64,000 nucleotides of DNA from Echinococcus granulosus (Eukaryota > Platyhelminthes > Cestoda > Cyclophyllidea > Taeniidae): NCBI RefSeq assembly GCF_000524195.1, contig NW_020170382.1:2998-66997 (forward strand), in the 5' to 3' direction. The notes under the pieces are model-generated. The model made no database searches. It had not been told where the DNA came from and worked only from the letters and a program-made list of their open reading frames with translations. Shown piece by piece: positions 39,786 to 51,800 of the stretch (its first letter is position 1; each line of letters opens with the position of its first letter). Position numbers and translations under genes: made by a program.

Positions 39786-41209
39786 ACATTAGTTTTGATG
39801 GCCCCGGGAAGAGTTGTACTTTTAATTTATTAACCTGAACATATTTCCCCTCACTCCCCTCTGGGTCGCATTATACATTCTAGGGTAATAAAATCCCCCT
39901 TATAAGTTCCAAGTTTTACCTCAAATGCTTCACTTCCGTTCTTTTGTCCAAACTACCCTCAACTTCAAACGCCTGGATTGAGAAGGATTTTGCAAACGGT
40001 CTAGGTTTCATGGGAGAATCGGAGTTGACCTCCTCTTTGGGGAGAAATGGCTCCTTCTCAGCCACGAGATCAGTCCAATGTGCCCGCTCGCCAAACACGG
40101 ATTGTCCAAGTACTTTCTATGATTAAGGTCCAAAGAGTTGTTAGTAAAATCTACTAAAGCGTTGGACCACAACCGCTGTGAATTCTAAAAAAGGGGAATT
40201 TGCATCCGCCTTCCATTTTTTCGGTACAAGTCCTGAAGAGGATTGATTAGTTGCGTTGTCAAGGGAAATGAACGTACATTTCAGGGAATTTTATTCTTCA
40301 GCCAGTTGAGCATCCTCTGTGACTTTCCTTGGCCTTTACTCCCCTCTTAGGTAAAGAAGTCCGTACCCACGAAGGCCGTTATACCCCCAAAATTCCCTAA
40401 GTATGAGCATAAGCATCTATCTTTAGGATGCGACGCAGTTCTTGAGTGAGGGCGAATTTGATTGTACTAAACTGTTCTTGCTTTCGATTTCGAGAGAGAT
40501 AACTCCAGGAGTAAGGAAACCTATGTTCTCCAAGGAGTGACGCAAAGTTATAAATGCGTATCCAATTGTCAACCTGCTAAATATTTGGCTTTCAGGCTTC
40601 TTGTCTTTCTTAAAACATTTTTAGTGTTTCTCAAGCCTACTTCTGTGCCTTTATTCACTTTTAATTATATTGAACAGAGTTATGAGGAAGACATTAACCG
40701 GTGTTGTAGGTTGTCATTCGATAGGGTAAGAAGGCAGTTAATTTTATGGACACTGGTTCAGTATGTTGTCAGTGTCTGGTCTAAATATCAGTCTCAGGGA
40801 CTTTTAATAAGTCAGATAGAGCCCTCTCTTGTACCTGACCACTTCTTGGCTTAAAAACACGAATTTACGCTTGTTTTGAAGGCTTCTAGTATTTTACCAC
40901 GCAATTACTGCAAATGAATCGTGGGACGCTGGTTTGACTAACCTAGTGGTCCATGAATAGGCCGGCTTTTGTCTCTATCCTTTACTCCTTTCGGTCATGG
41001 GCAAAGGTCCAATTATGCATATCCAACCTCATTTTCCTGGAGCTCCCACAGGTAAAATATCGTTGAAATGCCAATTGAAATGAAGCTGGGTCCTTGGGGC
41101 CATCAAATGTTGAATTTTCTCGGCACTAATCAAAAATTCCCCCATGCATATCCGGATCACTACCAATTTTAAGTATCTGTTCCCTCAACTGTCTACCTTG
41201 TAGGTGGCC

Positions 41210-41400
41210 TTGTTGATGAAGGCCCTCCATTGACGTTTCCTTGAGGTTATCAGATACGATCATGATTGTGTTGAATATCCACATTCTGCCCTAGTATTAT
41301 ATCCTCTCTTATCTCCAGGGTAGTCTCAGGTAACTACCGTCTATGTTTTAGGGATGCATCATCTTTTAGTATCTGCGATATACAGAAATTGTTGAGATTT
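41210..41400 (+). repeat. Interspersed repeat family A, diverged 3' copy
   Basis: ATCCACATTCTGCCCTAGTA, TTATATCCTCTC and CTCCAGGGTAGTCTCAGG match the family 3' block. The 5' half is missing. Confidence 0.55.
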
Positions 41401-42825
41401 GAACTACAAGTACAACTTATTGGTATTTTTGTAAACACGAGGACACGAAACAACCTCAGTTTGTGGTTAACGAAGTCTAGATCATTTGACAGAGAAGAAT
41501 TCGTGAATAGCGAAACGTAAATCGCTAAGCAGCATATTCATAACTGCTTCCATAACAAAAAACAGGCCACTAAATAGGCTCAATAGCTGTAGTGCAGATA
41601 GGAATCACAAACGGTATAGATACATCTGAACAAAACATCAGTTCGCTGCACTAGTGTAGCTACTAGGCAGCCATAGTGTGGGAAATTAATTCGACAGACT
41701 CAAAAGCGAGAACACTCCACAAAAAAACCTTAACAATTCTTAGGGTTGCAACACCTGCACCCTGTTAAGAATTGATAATTTTATAAGGATTGTATTTATG
41801 TCGGTTTATGGGAGCCTCTAAGGCGAATTTAAATTAAATAAAATATGCTGGATACTAAGCGTATTTTCCAAAATCACAACAACCTGTAGTCAAGTAGTGT
41901 TTTAGGTGGACTTTTGCATCACCAAATAGATCATAATTAAATATATTGTAAAATGTAATGTTTGTATACTATGATGATTGAGGATTTGTTAACCCACGTT
42001 CTCAATGGTATATGTAAGCATCGCAGTTTACCAGTTATAAAATAAAATTTGCGCATTGGCTTAATGGGCTTTAGGAATATTTTTAGGACTAGGACGCGAC
42101 ATTGGTAAAATGTGTTTAAATGTTCCAAGAGTTGTTGTCTCAATGACGGTGGGTCAAGGTATAAGCCCGTAGAGCTCCGTGTGAAGGTCGAGGCGCGGTC
42201 TTTTGCACTTGCATTAGCGAATCAAATCGTCAGTTTACTGAGTGGGAGTTATTACTACGTACATATAAGATCATGTTTAGCGTTGGGTGGACTCAAAACT
42301 ATTCCAGTAGTGTTGGCATAACACTAAAACCCAAAATCATGACTTCAACAGATGTTCATGGAAATAGATCTGTAATTACCGTAAGTCTTGGGCATTCACT
42401 CAATGGATAATTTTCATAAGAGAGTTGTAATTCCTTCGTGTGGTTTTTTTGCTGGTTGTTTAGTTTATGTATATGCATTGAGGTGCAAATGATCTAGCAC
42501 TTTTTTCTTTAATGAGCAATCACTTCTTATGCCACTTATTTTTAACTGGGCACTGAGAAGCATATACGATTTGTCCTTGCCAGTTTAATTTAGAAAATCA
42601 CTGTTATTAGCAATCGCTGTTATTAACTAGTTCATCTAACCTCAAACGTTTAAAATTATGTGGAATATTTATGTTTTAACTTCTGGTTTTAGGGTTCTGT
42701 TATTTCGCTCGTTTTTTTTCTCAAGTGCGCTAGTTAACATTCTACCAGTACGTCTCCTCTTCTTTAATAGAATTTTTTCACTCCCCCCATTTTCACCTGG
42801 TTTATTTGTACTTCAACGGCTACAG

Positions 42826-45800
42826 GGCTTTGAATCTCGTGATGGCCGTGTTGGCTTCAGCGTTGATCCAGGCAGCGTAAAATTCGGCCGTTTTCGGGAT
42901 CCACGCGCCGTCCTTCGCAACCACCTTCGCAATCGCGTTGATGTGGATCTCGACTCTGGCGCTTCACGGCGTCACCCCGTACCCTCCTCCACTGGAGGTC
43001 AGATCACCGCTAAGGGCATGACCTACGATGAGATCAAGAATGGTCTAAGAGGAACTGGTCAACTCTTCGAGGACCCCGACTTCCCTGCTGATGGCTCCTC
43101 TCTCTTCTACTCTATGTCTGCTCCTCGTGGTATCGAGTGGAAACGTCCACAGGTATAATTTGCTCTACGTTTAACCATGCTATCGCGTGTATTTTGTATC
43201 TCTCTATTTATCACGTTTGATTGTCTGTAGGAAAATTGACCATCTACCATTGTTTATTTCACACATACCTACGTTATTTTCTCTGTGTTACTTCTTTATC
43301 TAGAAATTGGGTCTGTGGTTGAGGAAGAACATGCTGTTGGCATAATGATGTGGAGGTACTTAGTTTTTTAGTAGTAAGCACCTCCTATTTATCATCTAAC
43401 ACCCAATTTCGTCTGTATTCTACTACCCATTTATCCTTTGCATTTGACTGGACTTTATAAATGTTTTTTTCTTTGCTTTCAGAAAATCTGCAATAATCCA
43501 TTTTCTATCTCTCATTTTATGAGATAATGTACCCTTTCACGTCTATTGCTGGTTTTGTATCTTCCTCTCAGGAAATCTGCAGTAACCCGAAATTTATCGT
43601 TGGTGGCGCAAGCCGTTTCGACGTGCGTCAGGGTGAATTGGGTGAGTCTATTCGCCTTTGCTGGGCTTCCACCTCTCAACGTTTTGCTTTGGTAATTAAG
43701 TTTGTGTGGGGTCTAAATTATCAATTATGGAATCAACATTTTGAAAGCTTATTACAGATCCCTTAGCTTCCTTCAAAGAGGTCAGAATTCGAATTGTCTC
43801 ATTAGGGATAAAAATATTGCATTTTGCAGCTAAATAACTAGACGTTATGCCATTAGACTTTATGTACCAGAAACAAGCGGTGTTTTTTGTCTGAACTTTT
43901 CAGTCTAAAGTGTTTTAAACCCGGGAGATACTGATAAGATTCGCAGTCGATAATCCTAGGTCGGATTTTTCCGATATGGTGGACTCAAAATAAGCACAGT
44001 TTTAAGGCTTTTGGCACGCCTTTTAACCAATACTTTGCCATTCCTCAAATTGCGGTATTCAATGCAATGGTGGTCATGTGCCTGCGAGCAGGAATTGGGT
44101 ATTTACTACCTCACATGGGAAAAAATTTAGCATAACGTAGCCTAGTCGCAGATATAAATTAACAAGTTTAGTGTGTTGAGCCTGATACTAACTCACATGA
44201 TGACATCTGTTTCCCTTTTACGATTGAAGGTTGACCAACTTTGACCTTCAAATTGCAATTTGTTACTTCGAGTGGTTATAGTTGACCTTTGTTTTTACTT
44301 TTGGATATCAATGCTCATGCGGTTTTGATATCCCCTTCGCGATATGGGGCTGAACTGTAACCTGGGAGAGTGGAATTAGTCATTTCAAATAGGTAACATT
44401 GATTGCTACCCTGTAGGTGACTGTTGGCTGCTGGCGGCCGTTGCCAACTTGTCGCTGTACGAGGATCTCCTCCAGCAGGTCGTTCCATTCGACCAGGCGT
44501 TCGACAGGGATTATTGTGGTGTCTTCCATTTCATATTCTGGCGTTTCGGTGAATGGGTCGAGGTGGTTGTGGATGATCGTCTACCCACTCGCAATGGAAA
44601 CCTCATATTTATGCACTCTGTCGATCGCGACGAGTTTTGGTCAGCTCTCCTCGAAAAGGCATATGCCAAGTAGGTCGCCTTCTTTTTACTCTATAACTTC
44701 TCTAATTTGATTCCGGTGAAATTGTTGCTTTTCTGAGGTGCTGCCAACCTCCATCGTCGGTTTTGATGAGCTAATTCACCGCACTTCGTTTGCGTACAAA
44801 TTGCTGTTCAGACAACACAGACTGCTCACTTTACTCCTCTCATTTGATTTCACCGCGGATCCTTTCGAATTGCTTAATTTCTCAAAAAGAATATTTTTCT
44901 TGATCAATGGAAGAAATCCTTCTGACGAAATATCACATGATACTTCTAAACCTTTTTGCTAGTGATTAGATTCGCAAGTCTATCAACAATACAATATTAT
45001 TTCAACTGCTAGTTGCAATGAGTTTTTCCGAGTGAACTTTGTACTTTGAAGCGATTTTGATGAGTTTTGGGGACTAAATTCGACTTTTTTTTAGTACTTA
45101 TATCCCTTGCTCCGGAGTAAGCAGTATCTCCCACTTCCTCTATACTTCTATCTTGGGTTTTGTATGCGGGTCCCCTGTTTGACTAAGAGTTTTTATTTAT
45201 AATTTGCTGTTTCGTTTTTTTCAATCTAAATTTTGAAGTGGTTCAAATAAATTCCATTCACTTGATACCTCCACTGTCCAATCAATGATTCCTCTGCTTT
45301 CAGCCAATGAACACTCCCCTCATTATCGATCACTCTATTGGTCCATTTCGATTTCGACCAATTGAATTTGAACTACTTGTTTTTTTTCCTCCCAGACTGT
45401 TTGGTTCCTACGAGAGCCTGCGTGGTGGCAGTACAATTGAGGCGTTGGAGGACTTCACGGGCGGTCTGGCCGAGTACTACGACCTCCGCGGCAAGCAACC
45501 GGCAGATTTGTTCAAGATCCTTACCAAATCCTACGCACACCAGACTCTCATGGCCTGTTCCATTAGCCCTGATCCCAACATCATGGAGGCCGAACAACCC
45601 AATGGTCTCATTCGTGGACACGCTTACTCCATCACCAAAATTGCTCAAGTGAGGATGATCACAACTTCGTTCCAGGAGTTTAGAGAATTTGACGGAAAAT
45701 TCTGTCACTATTTAGGCAAGATGCCTTGTGAGAATCGCGCTGAAAGGGTCTTTAACACTGACTTAAAAGTGCTGGTTTGTCGGAGTTTCCTTATCAGGCG

Positions 45801-48800
45801 TTGGAGACTCATTTCCACCCGATGTCTAGTTCAAATACGTGGGAAGATTCGCAAAGGTGCTCCAACTAATTTGACTTACCTTGTGTTGAAAACTCCTATC
45901 GACGCAGAGCTATCCTTAAATCTACAAATAAAATTTTATTAAATGAGATAGCAGTGCACTTTATCTAATCCGGTTTCTTCATTGAAAGCATTCTCTCCCT
46001 TTAAAAACGCATTCATTGTGTGTAGGTGCCACTGATTTTGGGCCTCTGCTGGAAAACTTCTCTCCACGGGGATATTTTTGGATGTCGCTAGGCTCCTTGC
46101 AACGCTTATTATCCCTTTTGCCTTACTCTCAACCTCCCCGAGGAGAGGGCATGTCAAGAGGGTTTAACAACCATATGCGGCCACTCCCTCGCCTTACCGT
46201 TGCAATGCTGTTGGCCACCGCTATATGTCAGCTAATTTTCATAGACAGAGGGGTTTTGAGTTCAAAAGAGCGGGGAATGGGACTATTCAGATACAAATTA
46301 AAAGGGAATAATGACTTGCTTTGGCCGTTGTCACAGCAGCTTTTAACGCTATGTCCCACGTTGCTTCCCTCATGATCACTTCTTCGTCCCCCCTATTTTG
46401 GCGTTAGAAACCCAAAGGGAAAGGCGTATAGTAGTTTAATTGAAAGGAAAAAATAAACAACCTAATTTTTAAGTAATAAAATGAATTGATGTGTGGATGA
46501 TTTGTAATAATGCACTTTGTTATTGTTCCTGAAGGCAATTCAAGGCAATTATGGTTTAATTTTTATGCATAATAACGAATCTTCTTCATAATTCTTAGTC
46601 TCCGGTAGAGTTTATTTGAACAAATTCAACCATTGCCCTTAACTGTAAGTACTAGCATGTCTTATTTACCGATTCAATCGACATTGGTGATAGTCTGACG
46701 TTGACGGCTCCTGTCGAATTATCATCAGCACTATTACCACACTCTCCTTCAGCACCTCAACAAGTGAAAGCTACAGGTCGCCGATCAGCACTGTGAACCG
46801 TTGTCCTTCTATCCAATCCCTCAACTCCGCCCCCACGAAATACCAACCGAATATCTTACTTTGCCAATATAACGCCGATTTATTCCTAGTTGGATGTGCT
46901 CTCTCTCCCCGCGTAGGTAAACTCGAGTTCAGGACCGGTTCAACTGTTGCGTATCCGCAACCCGTGGGGAAACGAGGCAGAGTGGAAGGGCCGTTGGAGT
47001 GACTCCTCCCCCGAGTGGCGCACTGTCTCCGAGAGTCAGCGCCGGGAACTCGGCCTCAGCATCGAAGCCGACGGCGAGTTCTGGTGAGTGGAATTCCACG
47101 TAATGTAAACTTGCAGAGCGGCTGAAAACGCAGCTTTTTGGAATGTGTACAGACGACCGGTTTAGCCAGTGAGTCATTCGGCCGCCATGTTACATGTGCA
47201 TATTCTTGACACACAGACGGGCGTGCGCGGCTCCGTCAGGTATCGACGGCCGGTCTACACAGCCGCTGCGTCTGTCTCGTTCCCTAAGACGGTCGCGTAG
47301 CTGCCCGTGTTTAGATTAAATTTGCTTTAGGCCAGGTCGATCCACAATCTGATACCTAGGATCAAGAATCCTAAAGCACAGTCTAGTCTTATTAATCAGA
47401 AATCGTAGGCTCCAGAATACTTCTCTTCCAACTTCTGCTCGAATTTTAGGTGATTCTTATTTCTATTCTCAGTGTGTGATTTAAGGATTGGTCTGTAGAA
47501 TGCTGCATTTGAGCATTCCTCTTTAAGGGTTGGGTTCCAGATGCTCACCCTTACCGATGAATACGAAGAATCATGGATGAACATCGTGTCTTGGAGGATT
47601 CCGACGTTTTCGTTCCCAAATCACTGAGGATTGTGAAAATTTTCTTAACATTTAACACATTTCCAATTTTAAAATGGCGATTTTCACGATCTTACGGGAA
47701 GAAACAAAGATACTTTGTTCTATTTACTTAAGTTAGGGAGTTTCAAATTTCGTATCTTGGGTGGATCCAATCGAGTGCGGGGGAGAGAGAGGGGCCCGTT
47801 AGGTCGTCGTTGCAGTCGCTTTTCCACAGCATGCGTACTCCTGACTCGTCCTCTCGGCTATTGGTCTGCACTTCAAAAAATCCCCACTACCAAACAAGTT
47901 CAGGTGTGCATAATTTATTGTGCCATTAAATGCCAAGGCAGCCGGTTAGTGGTTTCATGACCAATTTTTCCAAGGGGCTGTTGAATCGGAGGATAATTGC
48001 AAGCCAACTATTGTGCATGAATTGACAGTGCATCACCTTTTCAACTACCGGAATGTCAAGTTTGTGCTCCCAAAAATGAGGGACACTTATGCTCATTTAT
48101 TATCCCATTGACTTCTGGCAGGCTAGTTGGCATGCTCTTGATACGCTATTAATAATTGGACCAGATTTCTTTTCAAGCAAATGTACGTGGCCGGAATCAG
48201 AGGGTCTCTTCCTCCTTCCCACTCAAAGTGGTCAATAGTTTTGCCCGATTTGGTGTATATTAGGTCCCCATCACTAATGTCATCCCCACTAAAAAGGGTT
48301 ATTATGGGCGCACACCCGTTGCCACGCGCCCTAATATCTGTGTGTGAGTGGGTGCGTGCATTTCCATTCGGCCACGCAGGTGATTGGTCGACTGATCGCC
48401 CCACACCGATTTGGGGCAATTACGTATTGAGGCAGCAAAATCGAACCCACTACAACCCTTCATTGCCATCTGTACACGCGCATGCAGCCGTGAAATCAAA
48501 AACGAGTGGGCCGATCAAAGACTTTTAAAAATATGCATCCACACGGCTCAGGATGCGTGTGTGGATTAAAGTATGGTAAAACTTGTGTTTATGCGCGGAA
48601 CTGTGGAGCCAAAGGAGAGGGATGATCTTGTGCGCGGCTGTGGATTGATGAAATTCGCAGTGTGAATTAGTCATGGCGGCTCGTCTTTTTAATGTTTCAA
48701 GCCCTCGGCTCAAACGCTTTCTTTCGCTTGCTCTCTCTGTGTGTATGTGTGTACTCCGCAAGGTGGCGCCTTTGTGCCGGCTTGACAAACCAGGCATCTT

Positions 48801-51800
48801 TGTTGCAAAATCGCTACCTGGGTGTGTTGAGTCATAGTTCGCAGTCCTTCTAAAGGAAAACTCCAAGGCCGAAACATCAAACGTATTCTAATTTGAATCC
48901 TATGCATTTAATTAATTCTTTTTTTGAGCGGGTCCCAAATATGGAAATCCTATTCATTGAATACCGGTTATTGCCCAGTTTGTTTAACGCCATCATGAAG
49001 ATTTCCAGCATAGAATGGAGGATAATTGGGCTGGATCTTCTGCTGAATAAAGCATTATCATCCTTCCCTACTGAGAATGGTCAAACAGGCAGAAAAAACC
49101 TTGTGTAAAGAGCTAGGTATCAACCTTTTCGTTTTACCCTCCATAATTAAAATCAGCGCACTTCTACCGTGGACTTTGGCTTGGAACAGCTCAATGCAAA
49201 GTGTGTCTATTCGACGCAGTTACACCCGTTCGTTCTTTCACGCATTTTTACCAAACTCAAGATTTTTCCTTTTTCAGTTACGCTATTTGTGAAAAGTGGG
49301 GAATGGGCGTAAATGCGAGGCGTCCAGTCAAGTGAAAACTGCTCCCTCGTTTGCTTGTGGCCCTAGTTTGACACTTTGGCGGTCCTAACAGCGCCAACGT
49401 AACCTGGCTAGCGACTTACACTGTTGATTAAAAATTAATTTGTACCCGTCCACAAGGCCACATTAGTGGGTGTAAGGTCTTGTGACTACATTTTCTGCTG
49501 GTTGAACTCCCTACACTGGGTAGTTAAGGATACGGTCATTGTTCTGAATTGGCTGTACCGGATTGATGCCACAGAAACTACTCTTAAAGAACCGTCAAAA
49601 GGATACCCGCAAGTTAAAGTCCGTATTTTGGTTGATGATGGTTAACCTTTATGATAAAAATTGCCATGTTAAAGTGTCTTAAACTACAGAAATGTCAAGG
49701 TTGCTCAACGATTTCCAACATGTCTGCCTGGAAGCTTGCCCGTAGGCAGCAAAAATTGAAGAGCGTATTACATGGAAGAAGTTTGATCTCACTGCTGCTT
49801 TGTTCAGGACCAGTGGAGTTTAGGAAACTTTTCTTCTACTACATTGCCACTTGCAGGTATTTTAGCCTTAAGCACATTTCTCAGCTTAGTCAATTACCAC
49901 GCATTTGGCGCTTGACATTGACAGCTTTACCCGGTTTCACCTCTGCAAGCTTGAACTTCTATCATAAGGTGTGGTTTCTATTTCCTTATGGTTTTTAACA
50001 AACTTTAGTGCAAAGTAGGCGCCGTGGTCAACAGTCCAGACCGTTTTCGGCTGCCGGGCTATAAAAGCTATCAATCATGGTTGTGTTGTTCCCATAAGGA
50101 AGTCCAAATCACTTCTTCATCGTAATGCCATATCTTGGCTACTACTTCCCTAATTACTTACCCACTTTCCGTTTCGGGTCTGTTAATGTCACAAGATAGT
50201 AATTTAGCGGTGCTGGCTTCAGAGACCACTTCAAAATTTACACTGAAAGAATGCAATCCAACCTTGACAGCTTTTCGCAGCAATTCTCGATGATTAATTG
50301 CTTTGGGTGTTTTTACTTCTCTTGGCAGGATGTGCTACGAGGACTTTGTAAAGGAATTCGAGAAGCTCGAAATGTGTGCCCTTGGTCCACAGTCGTTGAG
50401 TATGGATGACAGCCGCAAGAAGGTGCCCTTTGAGATGACCATCATACACGGTGGCTGGCAGCCTGGTGTCAACGCTGGTGGCTGTCGCAATTTCCTGGGT
50501 GTGTACTGCTTCTCCTAAACGAAGAGTTGTTCGATGAAGTCCTACTGGGTCTCAGTTACAGCATTGCTTGGTGTGGAATACCATGGGGTGGACTAACGAA
50601 GTTACTCGGGCTTATTACACAGCGTCTAACACACTCTGAGGGTTCTCATGCTTTGAGGTCTCATTCCTTCAAAAGCGAAGATATGGTAGCAGCAGCACAA
50701 TTTCGCATTCGTTAGTACGCTTCTGCCTCCATGGCTTTGTCAGGCTATGGCGCAACTGGATTACCCTTCATCTACCGAATTTTTTATGCCTTTGATGTTT
50801 GTAAAGACTCTGGTATTTGTGAATGAGGTTTTGTGCGGAGGTAGGTGTAAACTCCATGGTTCTACCTATAATCTGGCACTCACCTTAGACAAAGAGAAGT
50901 TTAATTGACCTTTTGTTTACCTTATGCCCTATCCTATTCAGGCGATGCGTAAAAAAGGGAGAGAAATTCGTAGTCTTAAAAGGTCGCACTCAGTCTGCTT
51001 AACCTGTAGAATGTTTGATTGGCAGTTTACCCACTCTATGGGTTTGCATAGGACCAGAAGTTGAGAGGACTTCGTTACATCAACCGAACTCAGAAATCGT
51101 ACCTTTCTGTCTAGAGTAACTTGATGCGTTTGGGTGCGTACTTATGGTAAAGCTTTTCCGCCTTCGATATATCAGGGCGCGCGGAAATGAACCCATGGTT
51201 TAAAATAACTCATATTTTGGGTGGAAAGTGAGAACTGACTTCTCTATACTTAGTGTGAGTTATTGGCTATCGTTACTGTCTTATCTGCTCTAGATACCTT
51301 CTGGACGAATCCTCAGTACCGTGTGCAGGTCGAAGATGCTGACGACGATGATGATGAAAATTTGGGAACCCTGATTGTCGGTCTGATGCAAAAGGATCGC
51401 CGAAAGATGCGCAAACAGGGCGCTGAATTACTTACCATTGGTTTCATGATCTATGCGGTGAGTTTTTGAGGCACTTTTGGGCTCTACTCCAATGAAATTT
51501 AAAGCTCTATTCAATGTCAGAGAATCATTTGTATGTCATTCAGATGGCAAAATATGATGCAATAGAGGTCTGCGTGCAGTCCCTAGAATAGCATCAAAGT
51601 TGATAAATACTGTAGTGCTAATTGGAACAGGAAATTGGTAAAGTTATCTTTCTCTGGATAGTTAAAAGAACCGCATGAGGGTCCGTTGGACATGAATTTC
51701 TTCAAGTACAACTCCGCAGTGGCACGATCTCCGGCTTTCATCAACACCCGTGAGGTGACCGGTCGTTACCGTCTGCCACCTGGAACCTACGTCATTGTGC

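Larger units (their letters stand above)
36823..42825. other. Intergenic region upstream of calpain, with three repeat family A copies
   Basis: No exon was recognised apart from a possible alternative terminal exon at 36741-36899 (see rejected list). The calpain initiator exon and promoter should lie here or in the T-rich run just before 42826, but could not be fixed. Recognisable content is family A at 38870-39000, 39150-39785 and 41210-41400. Confidence 0.4.

Noticed and set aside
42658..42825. Open frame upstream of calpain starting MWNIYVLTSG with a hydrophobic stretch
   Set aside because: It is in frame with calpain but is T-rich, pyrimidine-tract-like and ends at a good acceptor, so it is most simply intron. 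A hydrophobic leader would be unexpected for a classical calpain.
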